64,000 nt of DNA from contig WYDT01000002.1 in assembly GCA_013122435.1 (NCBI GenBank), positions 186,001-250,000 of the forward strand, read 5' to 3'. This stretch comes from Chloroflexi bacterium AL-N1 (lineage in GTDB: Bacteria > Chloroflexota > Chloroflexia > Chloroflexales > Roseiflexaceae). This document shows positions 47,130 through 56,335 of the stretch, one piece after another (position 1 is the stretch's first letter; each line of letters starts with the position of its first letter). A program made the translations under genes and the position numbers. The notes under the pieces were generated by a model, which was not told the origin of the DNA, did no database searches, and saw nothing but the letters and a program-made list of their open reading frames with translations.

Positions 47130-48362
47130 ATGAGCAAGAAACAACCTATCCACATTTTTATTGGCATGCTCTGTTGCTTGGTTGTCAGTGGATTTGTATT
47201 GAGTTTTCCGGGATTTTTGGGAGCACAGCCAACCACATCGCCCGTCTTAAATGATGATGTACGTACTGGCGAAGGTACTTTCTATGGAGCAACAGGTGCG
47301 GGAAACTGTAGCTTTGATCCCTCTCCTGATAACCTGATGGTCGCCGCGATGAATGAAACCGATTACGACAGCGCACGGTTATGTGGCGCGTATGTTGAGG
47401 CAACTGGTCCACAGGGGATGGTAGTCGTTCACATTGTGGATCGATGCCCTGAGTGTCAGCCGGGTGATATCGATTTTAGCGCAGAAGCATTTGCACTCAT
47501 TGCTGATCCTATTGATGGACGGGTCCCGATCAGTTGGCGTATTATCAGCCCTGAACTTGATGGACCGATTGTGTATCGCTATAAAGAGGGAAGCAGTCAA
47601 TACTGGACTGCCGTACAAATTCGTAATCATCGTAATCCCGTTGCTAAATTTGAATATCAAACAAGTGACGGTCAGTTCAAAACAGTGCCTCGCGAGATGT
47701 ACAACTATTTCGTAGAGCCCAGTGGGATGGGGCCAGGACCATATACCTTCCGTGTAACCGACATTTACGGAAACATCATCACAGACAGTAATGTCCCCTT
47801 CATTGATAGCGGCACAGTCTCAAGTGGTTCACAATTTCCGGCTGCTGGTGGTGATCCAGTGCCGCAACCCAGCCAGCCAGGGACTCCGCCACCAACAACC
47901 CCAACACCTATACCAGAACCCACAGAAGGTATCACGATTTTTGATAATGCACTCGCTGAAGGTTGGGACGATTGGTCGTGGAGTACTTCCATTGACTTTG
48001 GCCATTCCTCAACTGTACACGAAGGTGCTACGTCGATGGCCATTACATACGAATCAGGGTGGGCCGGGATCTCGCTGTACTCCCACAATCCTATTGCAGC
48101 CAGCGGCTACGAAGCCCTGACATTCTGGGTTTATAGTGATGACGAGCACATGCTTGATGTGTTTGCCCACACAGAAGGTGGTAACGAGACAATGAAAGTA
48201 CGTGTAACCACTGCTGCTGGATCATGGCAGCAGGTAACAGTTCCAATGAGTGAAATTGGCAATCCAACCTCGATCACACGGATCAATATTCAAGAAGCGA
48301 GTGGAAGTCCACAGGCGCCCTATTATCTCGATAATCTGCGTTTGGTTGACGGGAGTCAGTAA
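47130..48362 (+). CDS. Bacterial expansin (EXLX-type) with C-terminal shared module
   Basis: The start at 47130 has AAAGGAG 11 bases upstream. The 410-residue product has a signal peptide (1 to about 34), expansin domain 1, a six-stranded double-psi barrel (about 46-138: G-E-G-T-F-Y-G-A-T-G-A-G-N-C, V-V-H-I-V-D-R-C-P-E-C, D-I-D-F-S-A-E-A-F) with the conserved Asp residues of the binding groove, and expansin domain 2 (about 142-230: W-T-A-V-Q-I-R-N-H). A Pro/Thr linker follows and then the module (about 266-410, W-D-D-W-S-W-S) shared with both GH5 enzymes. Expansins loosen cellulose-matrix contacts without hydrolysis. Its presence with mannanases points to attack on plant cell wall. A bidirectional hairpin follows. 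Confidence 0.92.
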   Translation: MSKKQPIHIFIGMLCCLVVSGFVLSFPGFLGAQPTTSPVLNDDVRTGEGTFYGATGAGNCSFDPSPDNLMVAAMNETDYDSARLCGAYVEATGPQGMVVVHIVDRCPECQPGDIDFSAEAFALIADPIDGRVPISWRIISPELDGPIVYRYKEGSSQYWTAVQIRNHRNPVAKFEYQTSDGQFKTVPREMYNYFVEPSGMGPGPYTFRVTDIYGNIITDSNVPFIDSGTVSSGSQFPAAGGDPVPQPSQPGTPPPTTPTPIPEPTEGITIFDNALAEGWDDWSWSTSIDFGHSSTVHEGATSMAITYESGWAGISLYSHNPIAASGYEALTFWVYSDDEHMLDVFAHTEGGNETMKVRVTTAAGSWQQVTVPMSEIGNPTSITRINIQEASGSPQAPYYLDNLRLVDGSQ

Positions 48363-48391
48363 ACAGGCAGTTATCGTAGTTTGAGTCTTTC

Positions 48392-48420
48392 ATGCACCGA
48401 TACATGGTAGATCGGTGCAT
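48392..48420. terminator. Bidirectional hairpin between expansin and kinase genes
   Basis: A perfect 10-bp stem (48392-48401 with 48411-48420) with a 9-base loop lies between two convergent genes, 30 and 27 bases from their stops. Confidence 0.6.
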
Positions 48421-48446
48421 TTCCACTATACTTACAGTTTTGATGG

Positions 48447-50861
48447 TCAGTCTTCTTTAACAACCGTGATGGCAATCCACAAATTGACGGCCAATATCAT
48501 AATCAATAGTGTAGTAAGTTGTAATCGCGCATCTGGAATATCAACACCAAATATATGTTGGTCATATACAAGTAAGAGTGTGGATAATACCAGAGGAGCA
48601 CCAAATACCAGGCATATCAGCGCTATTTTAACACCCCTTCTCAGGGTTTCTGACCAATGTTCCCATGATCCTCGAACATAACGCCACCAGAGTCTGCGCC
48701 ACAGTGGTGCCTCGATCTGTACAGCGATCTGTATTGCTTGTCCTGAATCATCGGTGATGCGAATAACATCAGAGAAGTTTCTCGCAAGCGGTACATTGGT
48801 ACACACAATGTCAAAAGAGATGCTCTCGGTTGTTTTAGGTCTAACCCCCCGCAGACGATAAGAATTGACAAGCCAGGAGGGTAAATCACATGAGATTTGT
48901 GTAAAACGATGGCCACTATTTGTAATCTGTAGGACCTTTGTCTCAGTAGGGAATGTACGAAAAATACTTTTCTTCGTGTTCTTACTGAGATGAAAGACAA
49001 GGGTTGTTGTATCTGCTGTAATGGAAGCTTTTTCTGAACCATACCCATGCGGATCGAGCAATATCAATACTTGATCCAGAAATTCGCTTTCTACATAAAA
49101 GGAAGTTCTATTTTTAACCAGTATATCCAATTCATCTGCTAGTTGCCTATGCCCCCAGAGTTTGATCTGCTTCAGCAAAGTATTCTTTTGGTATTCCCCA
49201 AGCCATTTCTGTAGCTCAAGGGAATAGGATTTATGCCAGTGTTGTTTGCACCATGTGACCACTTCATGGATATTTGCGAGTTGGCTACCATCAGGCGCCT
49301 GTAACACAAATGTAGCTGATACTGGTATCTGAAGTGCGGAACCACCCTCAACGGATAAGCATAACATCGCGGTCATATGACCGCCATCATGCTGATCGTC
49401 CAGATGAAACGCAAGCGAAATGGTCTCTTCCTGGCCTGGTCGTAGACGAACCACACTTGTCTGCGGAACTAACCAGGTATCAGGATGTACAGTGATTATG
49501 GCATATCCTCGCCCACTATTCCGCATAGTTAGCTGTTGTTGTAGCGTTGGTTCGATAAGAGCGTGAGTACCACAATCTAATTGTGCTGGAATGGGTACCA
49601 CCTGCGGTGCAGGAAACTGCGGATCGAGCAGACGCAATACGGCATCCAGTGCCGCATCACGATCAGCGGTGTAGCGTTGGCAGATGTTACGCAGAGTATC
49701 TGCGACCTGCTTCTGGCCCCAGAGGGTTGCCACTTGATCGGGCAGTGTGCGGTAGAGCCAGTCACAAGCAAGACTCCACTGTGTTTCACACCACCAGGCC
49801 AGTTCCTTCACATCTGTAACACTCGTTCCATCTGGTGTATGAATTGGTATGTTTGACTGGGTCAACAGGGCGTTGAGTTGTTGTCCAAGTACCGTGGCAG
49901 TCGGACGCTGTCCGACATCTGGATCTAGTGCAGCACGGAGGATTTTCCCCAATGCACCTAGCTGATCAAGGTGCGGAAAGCGAAACGGATGACTTCCAGG
50001 ATCATCATCCGTCGCTAAATGATACAACGTTGCCGCGAGTGCATAGACATCACTACGCGGCTCGCTGATGCCACGATACTGCTCAGGTGGTGCATAACCC
50101 TGTGTCCCATAGATACTCGATTGTTGCAATCCAATACCACCACCAACCTGTTGTGATAAGCGTGCTCGTGCGGTGCCAAAATCGACAAGACGTATCTCGC
50201 CGCTACGATGCTCTACAAGCAGGTTGGCCGGTTTGATGTCATGGTGAATGACTGGATGGGGCTGACGGCTGGACAGGTAGTCTAAGACCTGACACAGCAC
50301 AATACCCCAGCGCATCACCTGATTTGTTGCATGGGGGCTACCTGCCATCGATTGTCCGGTTGTGGTATCGATAGAAGTCAATCCTTGCTGAAGATCGCGC
50401 CCATCAATGTATTCCATGACGATACAATTGTGTGGACCCTCCTGAAAGTAGGTATAAATCTGTGGAATGGCCGGATGTTGGAGATGCGCCAGCGTACGGG
50501 CCTCGCCGACAAAGCGCTGGTATGCCGCTTGTGCTGCATAAGGATCGGTTGGATCAAAGTAGTCAAGCATGACTTTAACGACCACAGGACGATCAAAGGT
50601 GCTATGATCGGTAACGAGGTAGATTGCTCCCATACCACCTTTGGAGAGTACTTGCTGCACCGTGTAGCGGCCAGCGGCGAGCATCTGCCCTGGCTGATAC
50701 TGCGGTATCGTTGGTGCAATTATCGGTACAGCAGTTGCTGCCCCATACGACGCAGACGCAAAGGTTGTAAACACTAGTCCACAGGTAAGGCAGACAGTGT
50801 CCTGTGGGTTCGATGGTGTTTGACAGGCCGGACAGACGCCTGGTGGTGCGGTGAGGCTCAT
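48447..50861 (-). CDS. Zinc-ribbon Ser/Thr protein kinase with duplicated C-terminal module and two membrane helices
   Basis: An 804-residue kinase preceded by AAAGGAGG. It has a zinc ribbon (Cys10, Cys13, Cys24, Cys27), then the kinase domain (about 65-330) with the glycine loop K-G-G-M-G-A-I-Y, the Lys in V-V-V-K-V, catalytic H-H-D-I-K-P-A-N, D-F-G and Y-A-P-P-E-Q. All residues needed for activity are present. After it come two copies of a unit made of a helical part (W-C-x-x-x-W, L-W-G-x-x-Q-x-A-D, L-L-D-P) and an Ig-like sandwich. The C-terminus has two hydrophobic helices, so kinase and repeats are presumably cytoplasmic and membrane-anchored. The signal it senses is unknown. It is followed (on its strand upstream) by the DUF6745 gene. 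Confidence 0.92.
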   Translation of the reverse strand: MSLTAPPGVCPACQTPSNPQDTVCLTCGLVFTTFASASYGAATAVPIIAPTIPQYQPGQMLAAGRYTVQQVLSKGGMGAIYLVTDHSTFDRPVVVKVMLDYFDPTDPYAAQAAYQRFVGEARTLAHLQHPAIPQIYTYFQEGPHNCIVMEYIDGRDLQQGLTSIDTTTGQSMAGSPHATNQVMRWGIVLCQVLDYLSSRQPHPVIHHDIKPANLLVEHRSGEIRLVDFGTARARLSQQVGGGIGLQQSSIYGTQGYAPPEQYRGISEPRSDVYALAATLYHLATDDDPGSHPFRFPHLDQLGALGKILRAALDPDVGQRPTATVLGQQLNALLTQSNIPIHTPDGTSVTDVKELAWWCETQWSLACDWLYRTLPDQVATLWGQKQVADTLRNICQRYTADRDAALDAVLRLLDPQFPAPQVVPIPAQLDCGTHALIEPTLQQQLTMRNSGRGYAIITVHPDTWLVPQTSVVRLRPGQEETISLAFHLDDQHDGGHMTAMLCLSVEGGSALQIPVSATFVLQAPDGSQLANIHEVVTWCKQHWHKSYSLELQKWLGEYQKNTLLKQIKLWGHRQLADELDILVKNRTSFYVESEFLDQVLILLDPHGYGSEKASITADTTTLVFHLSKNTKKSIFRTFPTETKVLQITNSGHRFTQISCDLPSWLVNSYRLRGVRPKTTESISFDIVCTNVPLARNFSDVIRITDDSGQAIQIAVQIEAPLWRRLWWRYVRGSWEHWSETLRRGVKIALICLVFGAPLVLSTLLLVYDQHIFGVDIPDARLQLTTLLIMILAVNLWIAITVVKED

Positions 50862-50937
50862 AGATACCTCCTTTATCCGTCAATACTCTGATCGTAACTG
50901 AAACGTTTGTTCATTCTAGTCCAAATGAACTACTACA

Positions 50938-53538
50938 TCAACTTTCGATTCGCGGGTGATACTGCTCTGGCGTCAAGCCAAATGTCCATGCAACCGCTTC
51001 ATGGGCAGTACGTACATGCGGTGGGACGCGCAGCCAGTAGGTCCGATAGCTACCGTCTGGCTCTGGGGTGCTGTTGAGCACGCGCAGCATCACAAGCGGT
51101 TCGTCATCCTGAAATATGCGGCGATAGAGTGTCCCATACTCAGCCTCGTCAATAACCTCTGCACCGGTGTCCTCAATGTAGCGTGCTTCACCATAGCGTT
51201 CCAACAACACACGCCGTACCTCAACATTCGCTGTTGTCTCTATCTCGTGCAGCGAGATAGCCTCTGGACGGAGAACAACATGTTCCAGTACACTGACACC
51301 GTGCCAGGAGTAGCCCCCCCATCCATCACGATATTCGATAGCTGGTCCGTCAACACGATGCAGTCGGTTGTGCTCATCAAACTGAATGCGGCACGGGCGA
51401 TCACTGATAAAGCATACATGCTCACATGGCAGCCACCAGTGCGCTGATTGGGCGATCAGCAGCAACCCAACCCGGAGTTCCGTTTCACCCATCAGCCCGA
51501 GCACATGCCAACAATAGTCAATCTGTGCCATGTCGAAGGTGTGTTGCCCATAGAGCAGCTCGAATCGGTCGCGGTTCCCGTAGAGCGGATCAGAGAAGAT
51601 ATCCGGACGATATTCATCATACACTCTTTTGGGGACAGAGTTCACGACCCGCCATAATTGCCGTTCCCCAGGAGACAGACAGGCATACACATGTTCAAAT
51701 ACACGTACTGACATCCCTGTTGGATCGAGCACCTTACGCATATGCTCATGCACACTATACGCCAAAGCTCTAAAATCCCAATCTTTCAGCAAGACTTTCA
51801 TGCGAATCATGACGTCGTTGACATACCTTGCAGGGTCCGACAAAGGGAATAGCTGTTGATATGTTACGGCGATTGCGTGCGGTGATGGCAGCCAGATCGG
51901 TTCTTGCGGTGGTTTGAGCCGCACGGCCTCGTAGGTCAAGCGGACACCTTCCTCGGCCATTGCGCGATCAGCTGGCACTGTTGAGCACTGGATGGCCTCC
52001 CATTTGGCTGCATATGTCGGGAGCAACGCTTCCTGCTCCGGGGTAAGCTCTTTAATAGGAGTCGGATGCATGTGCTTCGTGATGTGGTACCACTCATCGT
52101 CGGAGAGAAAGCCCATTAACGCCTGCGGTGCGAGGCGTCCGTGCCACCAGTACATCTGCACATCCTGCCAGACAAAGGCTGGCCCATCAGCACTGTGCAG
52201 CCGCTCTTGCTCATCAGTACAAAATACGTGGGGAAGTGTCACCACCCAGACCCGATCGTGTAACGGATAGACTCGTCCAGCACCGTATTCAAACACCGCT
52301 AGCAACGGTAGCCATGTGTCATACGCACCGCTATCGCCTCGTCTCGCGGCCTCAATAAGGACGGGGATGTACTCCCAAACATCGCGATGGCCTGAACTGC
52401 TTGACTGCACAGGATGGAAGACGTTATCATAGGCTATCGCGAGGTGCTGCAAAGCGGGTTTTCCAGCGATTCCATTTTTCCTTACATGCCAATAATACGT
52501 TTCCAACTGGCATTTTTGCGAGAATCGCTCCACGACACTTAGCGGGTCACGGTCAAGCAATGGTATAGCGTGCCGACTGATGTGATGCTGCGACTCGACA
52601 AACTCGACCACCAGCGAGTCATCATTGAGAAATCGGCGCAAACACTTAACAATGTTGGCACGATCGACTGGTTGGGTAAGACTGCAAGCCCGCTCATACC
52701 GTGCCCGTAGCTCGGTGACATTCATCCCACCATCGGTAAGATAGCGGGCCGCGCCATACTGCGCCAGCAGAACCTGGCGTATGCGACTGTTCTCCTGGCT
52801 ATCGATGTCTGCGACAGTGATCGTGTCTGGTTGTAAGATAACCCACTCTGGTATCGCCATACCGTGCCAGTAATACTGCTGATGCCCCTGCCAGACAAAG
52901 ACTGGCCCATCAGCGCAATGCAGACGATGCTGCTCATCAGTGTGCACACGCTCTGGTCGCAGGGCGACATAGACTCGTTGTGAGTTGGGATAGATCATCC
53001 ATGCTCCAGCCTCAAACGCTGCAAAGATCGGCAACCATTTCTCAAATAAGACTTGATCACCCTGTTCTGCCGCACCAACCGCGATCAGTGCATGCTTGCT
53101 CAGATCACTCTCTGCCCAATGGGTCTTGAGCGGTTCGGTGACTCCCGCACTCCAGGCGACCCTGGCCGCCCGTAGGTTTGTCTGCCATACACTGCGAACA
53201 CTTGCTATCGATGCAGCGTGATGGGCAGTGGTATAGGTATGCCAGACGATTCCACCATCTGTGTTATACAGGATACCCAGGACAAAGGGGTTGATATGAC
53301 TGATGCTGCCGATAGCCTTGGCTTCTTCAGCAGCCTGTTTCACTTCATCCAATGTGGTCAGAAATATGACGTCGATATCAGCACGAAACCACGATCGCAG
53401 GTGCTGGAAGATAGTTTTTGGATCCAGAGGGCTGTTCCGAAAAAACCGTTGTAAGTGTCGGGTGATTGCCGTCTTATTCACGGGGCGGTTCAAGTTCGCG
53501 GCAGCTTTATAACGCGCATGTAATGCTGCTATGTTCAT
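50938..53538 (-). CDS. DUF6745-type protein with three internal repeats
   Basis: An 866-residue soluble protein without a signal peptide. It is built of three units of about 280 residues. Each ends with the same signature, R-L-H-x-x-D-G-P-x-x-x-W/Y, then x-W-H-G and an E-V-R-R-V-L-L-x-x-Y-G-x-A-R-Y-type segment; units 1 and 2 also share an opening of the A-L-H-A-R-Y-K/E-L-R-A-R-Y-E type. Family members usually have one such unit, so this is a triplication with divergence (the middle unit has lost part of its tail). The function of DUF6745 is not known to me. GGAGAG 6 bases before the ATG supports the start. It lies 12 bases behind a small gene and is probably co-transcribed with it. Confidence 0.75.
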   Translation of the reverse strand: MNIAALHARYKAAANLNRPVNKTAITRHLQRFFRNSPLDPKTIFQHLRSWFRADIDVIFLTTLDEVKQAAEEAKAIGSISHINPFVLGILYNTDGGIVWHTYTTAHHAASIASVRSVWQTNLRAARVAWSAGVTEPLKTHWAESDLSKHALIAVGAAEQGDQVLFEKWLPIFAAFEAGAWMIYPNSQRVYVALRPERVHTDEQHRLHCADGPVFVWQGHQQYYWHGMAIPEWVILQPDTITVADIDSQENSRIRQVLLAQYGAARYLTDGGMNVTELRARYERACSLTQPVDRANIVKCLRRFLNDDSLVVEFVESQHHISRHAIPLLDRDPLSVVERFSQKCQLETYYWHVRKNGIAGKPALQHLAIAYDNVFHPVQSSSSGHRDVWEYIPVLIEAARRGDSGAYDTWLPLLAVFEYGAGRVYPLHDRVWVVTLPHVFCTDEQERLHSADGPAFVWQDVQMYWWHGRLAPQALMGFLSDDEWYHITKHMHPTPIKELTPEQEALLPTYAAKWEAIQCSTVPADRAMAEEGVRLTYEAVRLKPPQEPIWLPSPHAIAVTYQQLFPLSDPARYVNDVMIRMKVLLKDWDFRALAYSVHEHMRKVLDPTGMSVRVFEHVYACLSPGERQLWRVVNSVPKRVYDEYRPDIFSDPLYGNRDRFELLYGQHTFDMAQIDYCWHVLGLMGETELRVGLLLIAQSAHWWLPCEHVCFISDRPCRIQFDEHNRLHRVDGPAIEYRDGWGGYSWHGVSVLEHVVLRPEAISLHEIETTANVEVRRVLLERYGEARYIEDTGAEVIDEAEYGTLYRRIFQDDEPLVMLRVLNSTPEPDGSYRTYWLRVPPHVRTAHEAVAWTFGLTPEQYHPRIES

Positions 53539-53550
53539 CGGTGCTCTCCA

Positions 53551-53880
53551 TCAATCAGCAACCTCGCGATACTGGACTGGGCCAGGCACATACTCACGCT
53601 GGATAACCACTCTGAAGATCCCCGGCTGCAATGGGATCGGCGCGTGCTCCTCATGGCGCATGAACACGGGCGCATCCACCCGTAGATAGCGATCGCCATT
53701 GATAACCTGCACCAGCTTAGCATCTGGCTCGGCAATGAAGTGATGGTGGCCAGTAACTTCACCATAGGCGAGTACCAGCTTGTCATTGCTGTCTCGTGCT
53801 ATTTCTCGTACTTCTCCTTCCGGTAATCTGGCTTCGGTCAGCAACACATCGCCCTGACGATATACACATTCCTCGCTCAT
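53551..53880 (-). CDS. Small beta-rich protein partnered with the DUF6745 gene
   Basis: A 109-residue protein, start supported by GGAGGCTCTC-type sequence just upstream. It reads G-D-V-L-L-T-E, L-A-Y-G-E-V-T-G-H-H-H-F and, at the end, V-V-I-Q-R-E-Y. The G-E-V-T-G-H-H-H phrase is typical of small uncharacterised proteins that, as I recall, often lie next to DUF6745 genes. The closely spaced histidines could bind a metal. It has no membrane or export signal. It precedes the DUF6745 gene by 12 bases in the direction of transcription. Confidence 0.7.
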   Translation of the reverse strand: MSEECVYRQGDVLLTEARLPEGEVREIARDSNDKLVLAYGEVTGHHHFIAEPDAKLVQVINGDRYLRVDAPVFMRHEEHAPIPLQPGIFRVVIQREYVPGPVQYREVAD

Positions 53881-53946
53881 GAGAGCCTCCTGTTCATTGA
53901 TGGAAATGGGTCAAAAGTTGCGACAAATAGAAACAAAACTGTCAGT

Positions 53947-54459
53947 TTACTCTTTGTGCTCCAGTGAGAGTAATATATATTCTCTGCCAAATACTGTAAA
54001 GTAAACGATGCATTCAGCTTGATCTATAGACTGCAAAAAATCATAGGCGTTTTTCTGAATCGCGAAGCGGCAGCCCTGTACCTGGAGCAAGTACGTCGTT
54101 GAATAGTCTTCAGACCTGTCAACAATTGTACAAAACTCCTTGCTACCTTGTACCTGTTCAATGGTATATGGAACGGTTGGTCGGCGAGCCAACGAAACGC
54201 TCCACTGCCATCCAAGAAATGTAGTTGCAAACAAGCCAAACAAGAACATATCCATAATGTTCAACCATAACCCAATAATAAGTGTAACAGCAACCATGAT
54301 GCTGAAGAATGTGAGTATGGTGAATAAGATATAGTCATCAATCTTTGCCAGTTTGCGAAAATGGGCTATTTGTCGTGGCGAAAGGTTTCCACTGCGGTTA
54401 CATTGCAGATCTTCTTCAGTAAAGTCGAGATAATCCATGCTATTTTTCATTGTTATCAT
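53947..54459 (-). CDS. Two-helix membrane protein, unknown function
   Basis: A 170-residue protein with GGGGAG seven bases before the ATG. An acidic, soluble N-terminal part (1-43) containing L-S-P-R-Q-I-A-H-F-R-K is followed by two close transmembrane helices (about 45-65 and 68-86) and a C-terminal soluble domain of about 80 residues, beta-rich, with C-T-I-V-D-R-S-E-D-Y-S-T-T-Y-L-L-Q-V. The arrangement resembles small membrane sensors or photosystem-unrelated DUF proteins of Chloroflexota, but I do not recognise a family. Confidence 0.6.
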   Translation of the reverse strand: MITMKNSMDYLDFTEEDLQCNRSGNLSPRQIAHFRKLAKIDDYILFTILTFFSIMVAVTLIIGLWLNIMDMFLFGLFATTFLGWQWSVSLARRPTVPYTIEQVQGSKEFCTIVDRSEDYSTTYLLQVQGCRFAIQKNAYDFLQSIDQAECIVYFTVFGREYILLSLEHKE

Positions 54460-54634
54460 GGTGATCTCCCCAGGGCTACTTTACTGAGTCGCCGATTGCC
54501 TGATCTATGCCAAAGGCTGATCCCAGAGCAGAGCTTTCGTGAATCTGCTTGAACAAAGTCTCGAAGAATTGATCAAGATCTTGCTCAAACCATCATTGAC
54601 TTTGTCACTGCCATCTCTCGCTGATCAAGACAAT

Positions 54635-56092
54635 CTATCGCAACAATAGTGGCAACCATGCGCGAGGGGTAACATGGGGGTTGGGTGGTGGCCCCACCGT
54701 TGGTGCGGAGGTACTCCAGGCAGGTGCTCGACCATCCGCAACGAGGCGCTCCAGCCCACTGCCATCGCTATCCACCCGCCATAGTTCACATGGGCATTGT
54801 ACCTCTGGCCCCCAATAAACCTCTTCCACAGTATCTTTCAACCTTGGCCCTCGTTCAAAGACCATCGTATCACCATCGGGTGCTATGGCTAGCTTACCAA
54901 TGACTTCACCTGGTAACCGTAGGATTTCCGTCCACTCCCGATCAGCAAACGCATAGCGATATATGATACCATCAGCCGATGAAAGATCACGCTCTCGTTG
55001 AGCGATGATAAAACCAGAGGCGTCTGGTAGCCAGGCAATGTCGAGAATATCGCACGTGGTAAGCGGACATAGCCCCGTCTCAATGCGACGGTGGCTAGGG
55101 GCATCCGCTGTAGTAGCGTAATAGATCTGGTCGTAGAAGGTCTCATTCTGCAAGAAGAGTAGCTCGTCGCCCTGTGCAGCGGTTGGCGCGAAGGCCGCGC
55201 GGTACAGTTTGCCCCTACCCACATAGGTATTCATATCAAGGACTCGCGAACCATAGGTCCCAATCGCTGCCTGATCATCAATTTGCCAGATATTATTCTC
55301 CGGATCGATGCTGGTCGTTCCTTCCCGAAACACATACAGCATACGACTCCCATCATGTGACCAGGTCGGGCTAAAGAGACGTGGACAGGCGGCATCCCCA
55401 ACTACGCTGAAAAATAGCGTACCGACATCCGTGATCTGCCCTGGGATGACATCTACCCAGCCCTCTTCACTAAAGTTGCATGGATAATCGAGCGGATCGG
55501 GGTCCCACAGGCGAATGTATTGACGAACACCCGCACCAAAGTCTGCCACCGTCTGCGTGATTTGATAGCTTTCACCGATCTTTGCAAAATAACTTACTGG
55601 TGTTACGGCTCCCTCAATATATACCTGTACATCACCTTGTTCGAACGCATCCATGACAAAGGTGACCGTCCCTGTTGGGTAGTTACTATACGCTGCTGGT
55701 TCTGGTGGCCTGCTGACGCGACGTAATGCTGAGCCATCTGGTGCGATGGTGTACAGATCGCGGATCGCCATCGAGCGCTGCCAGTCGTGACCACTGTCGA
55801 AGAGGATTTCATTGTTGTTGGGATGCCAGCTCAGTGTGCCAATACCATCAACCGGAGCAAGCTCCTCGGGCACCCGCCAAATCTCCCGATCATCTGTGCC
55901 ATCGGGATGAACGAGCCGGATCGCCTGGTTATCAGTACTGGAACCGACATACGCGATAGCTGTATTAGCCGCTCCAGTATCGGCGATAGCAGTGGGACTA
56001 TGCTGCGTAAGTGTCAGCGATAGCATAAACGCAATAACACACACTATCGTCAAACACCATGTCAGGGATCTGGCAATAAAAAATGCTACCAT
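54635..56092 (-). CDS. Secreted TolB/WD40-like beta-propeller protein
   Basis: The ATG at 56092 is chosen because GGAG lies 8 bases upstream, inside a longer open frame. The 485-residue protein has a signal peptide (1 to about 33), then repeated PD40-type blades of the form L-S-W-H-P-N-N-N-E-I-L-F-D, P-T-W-S-H-D-G-S-R-M-L-Y-V, I-A-W-L-P-D-A-S-G-F-I and L-A-I-A-P-D-G-D-T-M-V-F. An Ig-like insert (about 150-250) interrupts the propeller. The C-terminus ends in A-W-L-P-L-L-L-R, a short hydrophobic tail common in secreted Chloroflexota proteins. Such propellers usually mediate binding; no enzymatic motif is visible. Confidence 0.75.
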   Translation of the reverse strand: MVAFFIARSLTWCLTIVCVIAFMLSLTLTQHSPTAIADTGAANTAIAYVGSSTDNQAIRLVHPDGTDDREIWRVPEELAPVDGIGTLSWHPNNNEILFDSGHDWQRSMAIRDLYTIAPDGSALRRVSRPPEPAAYSNYPTGTVTFVMDAFEQGDVQVYIEGAVTPVSYFAKIGESYQITQTVADFGAGVRQYIRLWDPDPLDYPCNFSEEGWVDVIPGQITDVGTLFFSVVGDAACPRLFSPTWSHDGSRMLYVFREGTTSIDPENNIWQIDDQAAIGTYGSRVLDMNTYVGRGKLYRAAFAPTAAQGDELLFLQNETFYDQIYYATTADAPSHRRIETGLCPLTTCDILDIAWLPDASGFIIAQRERDLSSADGIIYRYAFADREWTEILRLPGEVIGKLAIAPDGDTMVFERGPRLKDTVEEVYWGPEVQCPCELWRVDSDGSGLERLVADGRAPAWSTSAPTVGPPPNPHVTPRAWLPLLLR

Positions 56093-56335
56093 AGTATGTA
56101 CTCCATTATACACATGTTTTTTTCTCTTTCAGACACGTATCCTGATAAGCATATCGAGGAGAACGATAGCGAGTAAACTAGCACCGACGGCATTACCGAT
56201 GATTTGTTGGCGAACCTTTGCCTCTTGCGAGAAGTTTTCCGGCTGTGTGTAAGGAACTGTACCAAATAATACGTGCATGGTAGCCGAAAAGATGCAAATG
56301 TACTGGGGAGTAGTGCAAGAATATGTGCATGTGCC

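Noticed and set aside
54460..54634. Short Leu-rich frame on the forward strand between two reverse genes
   Set aside because: No start codon or ribosome binding site and only about 35 codons.
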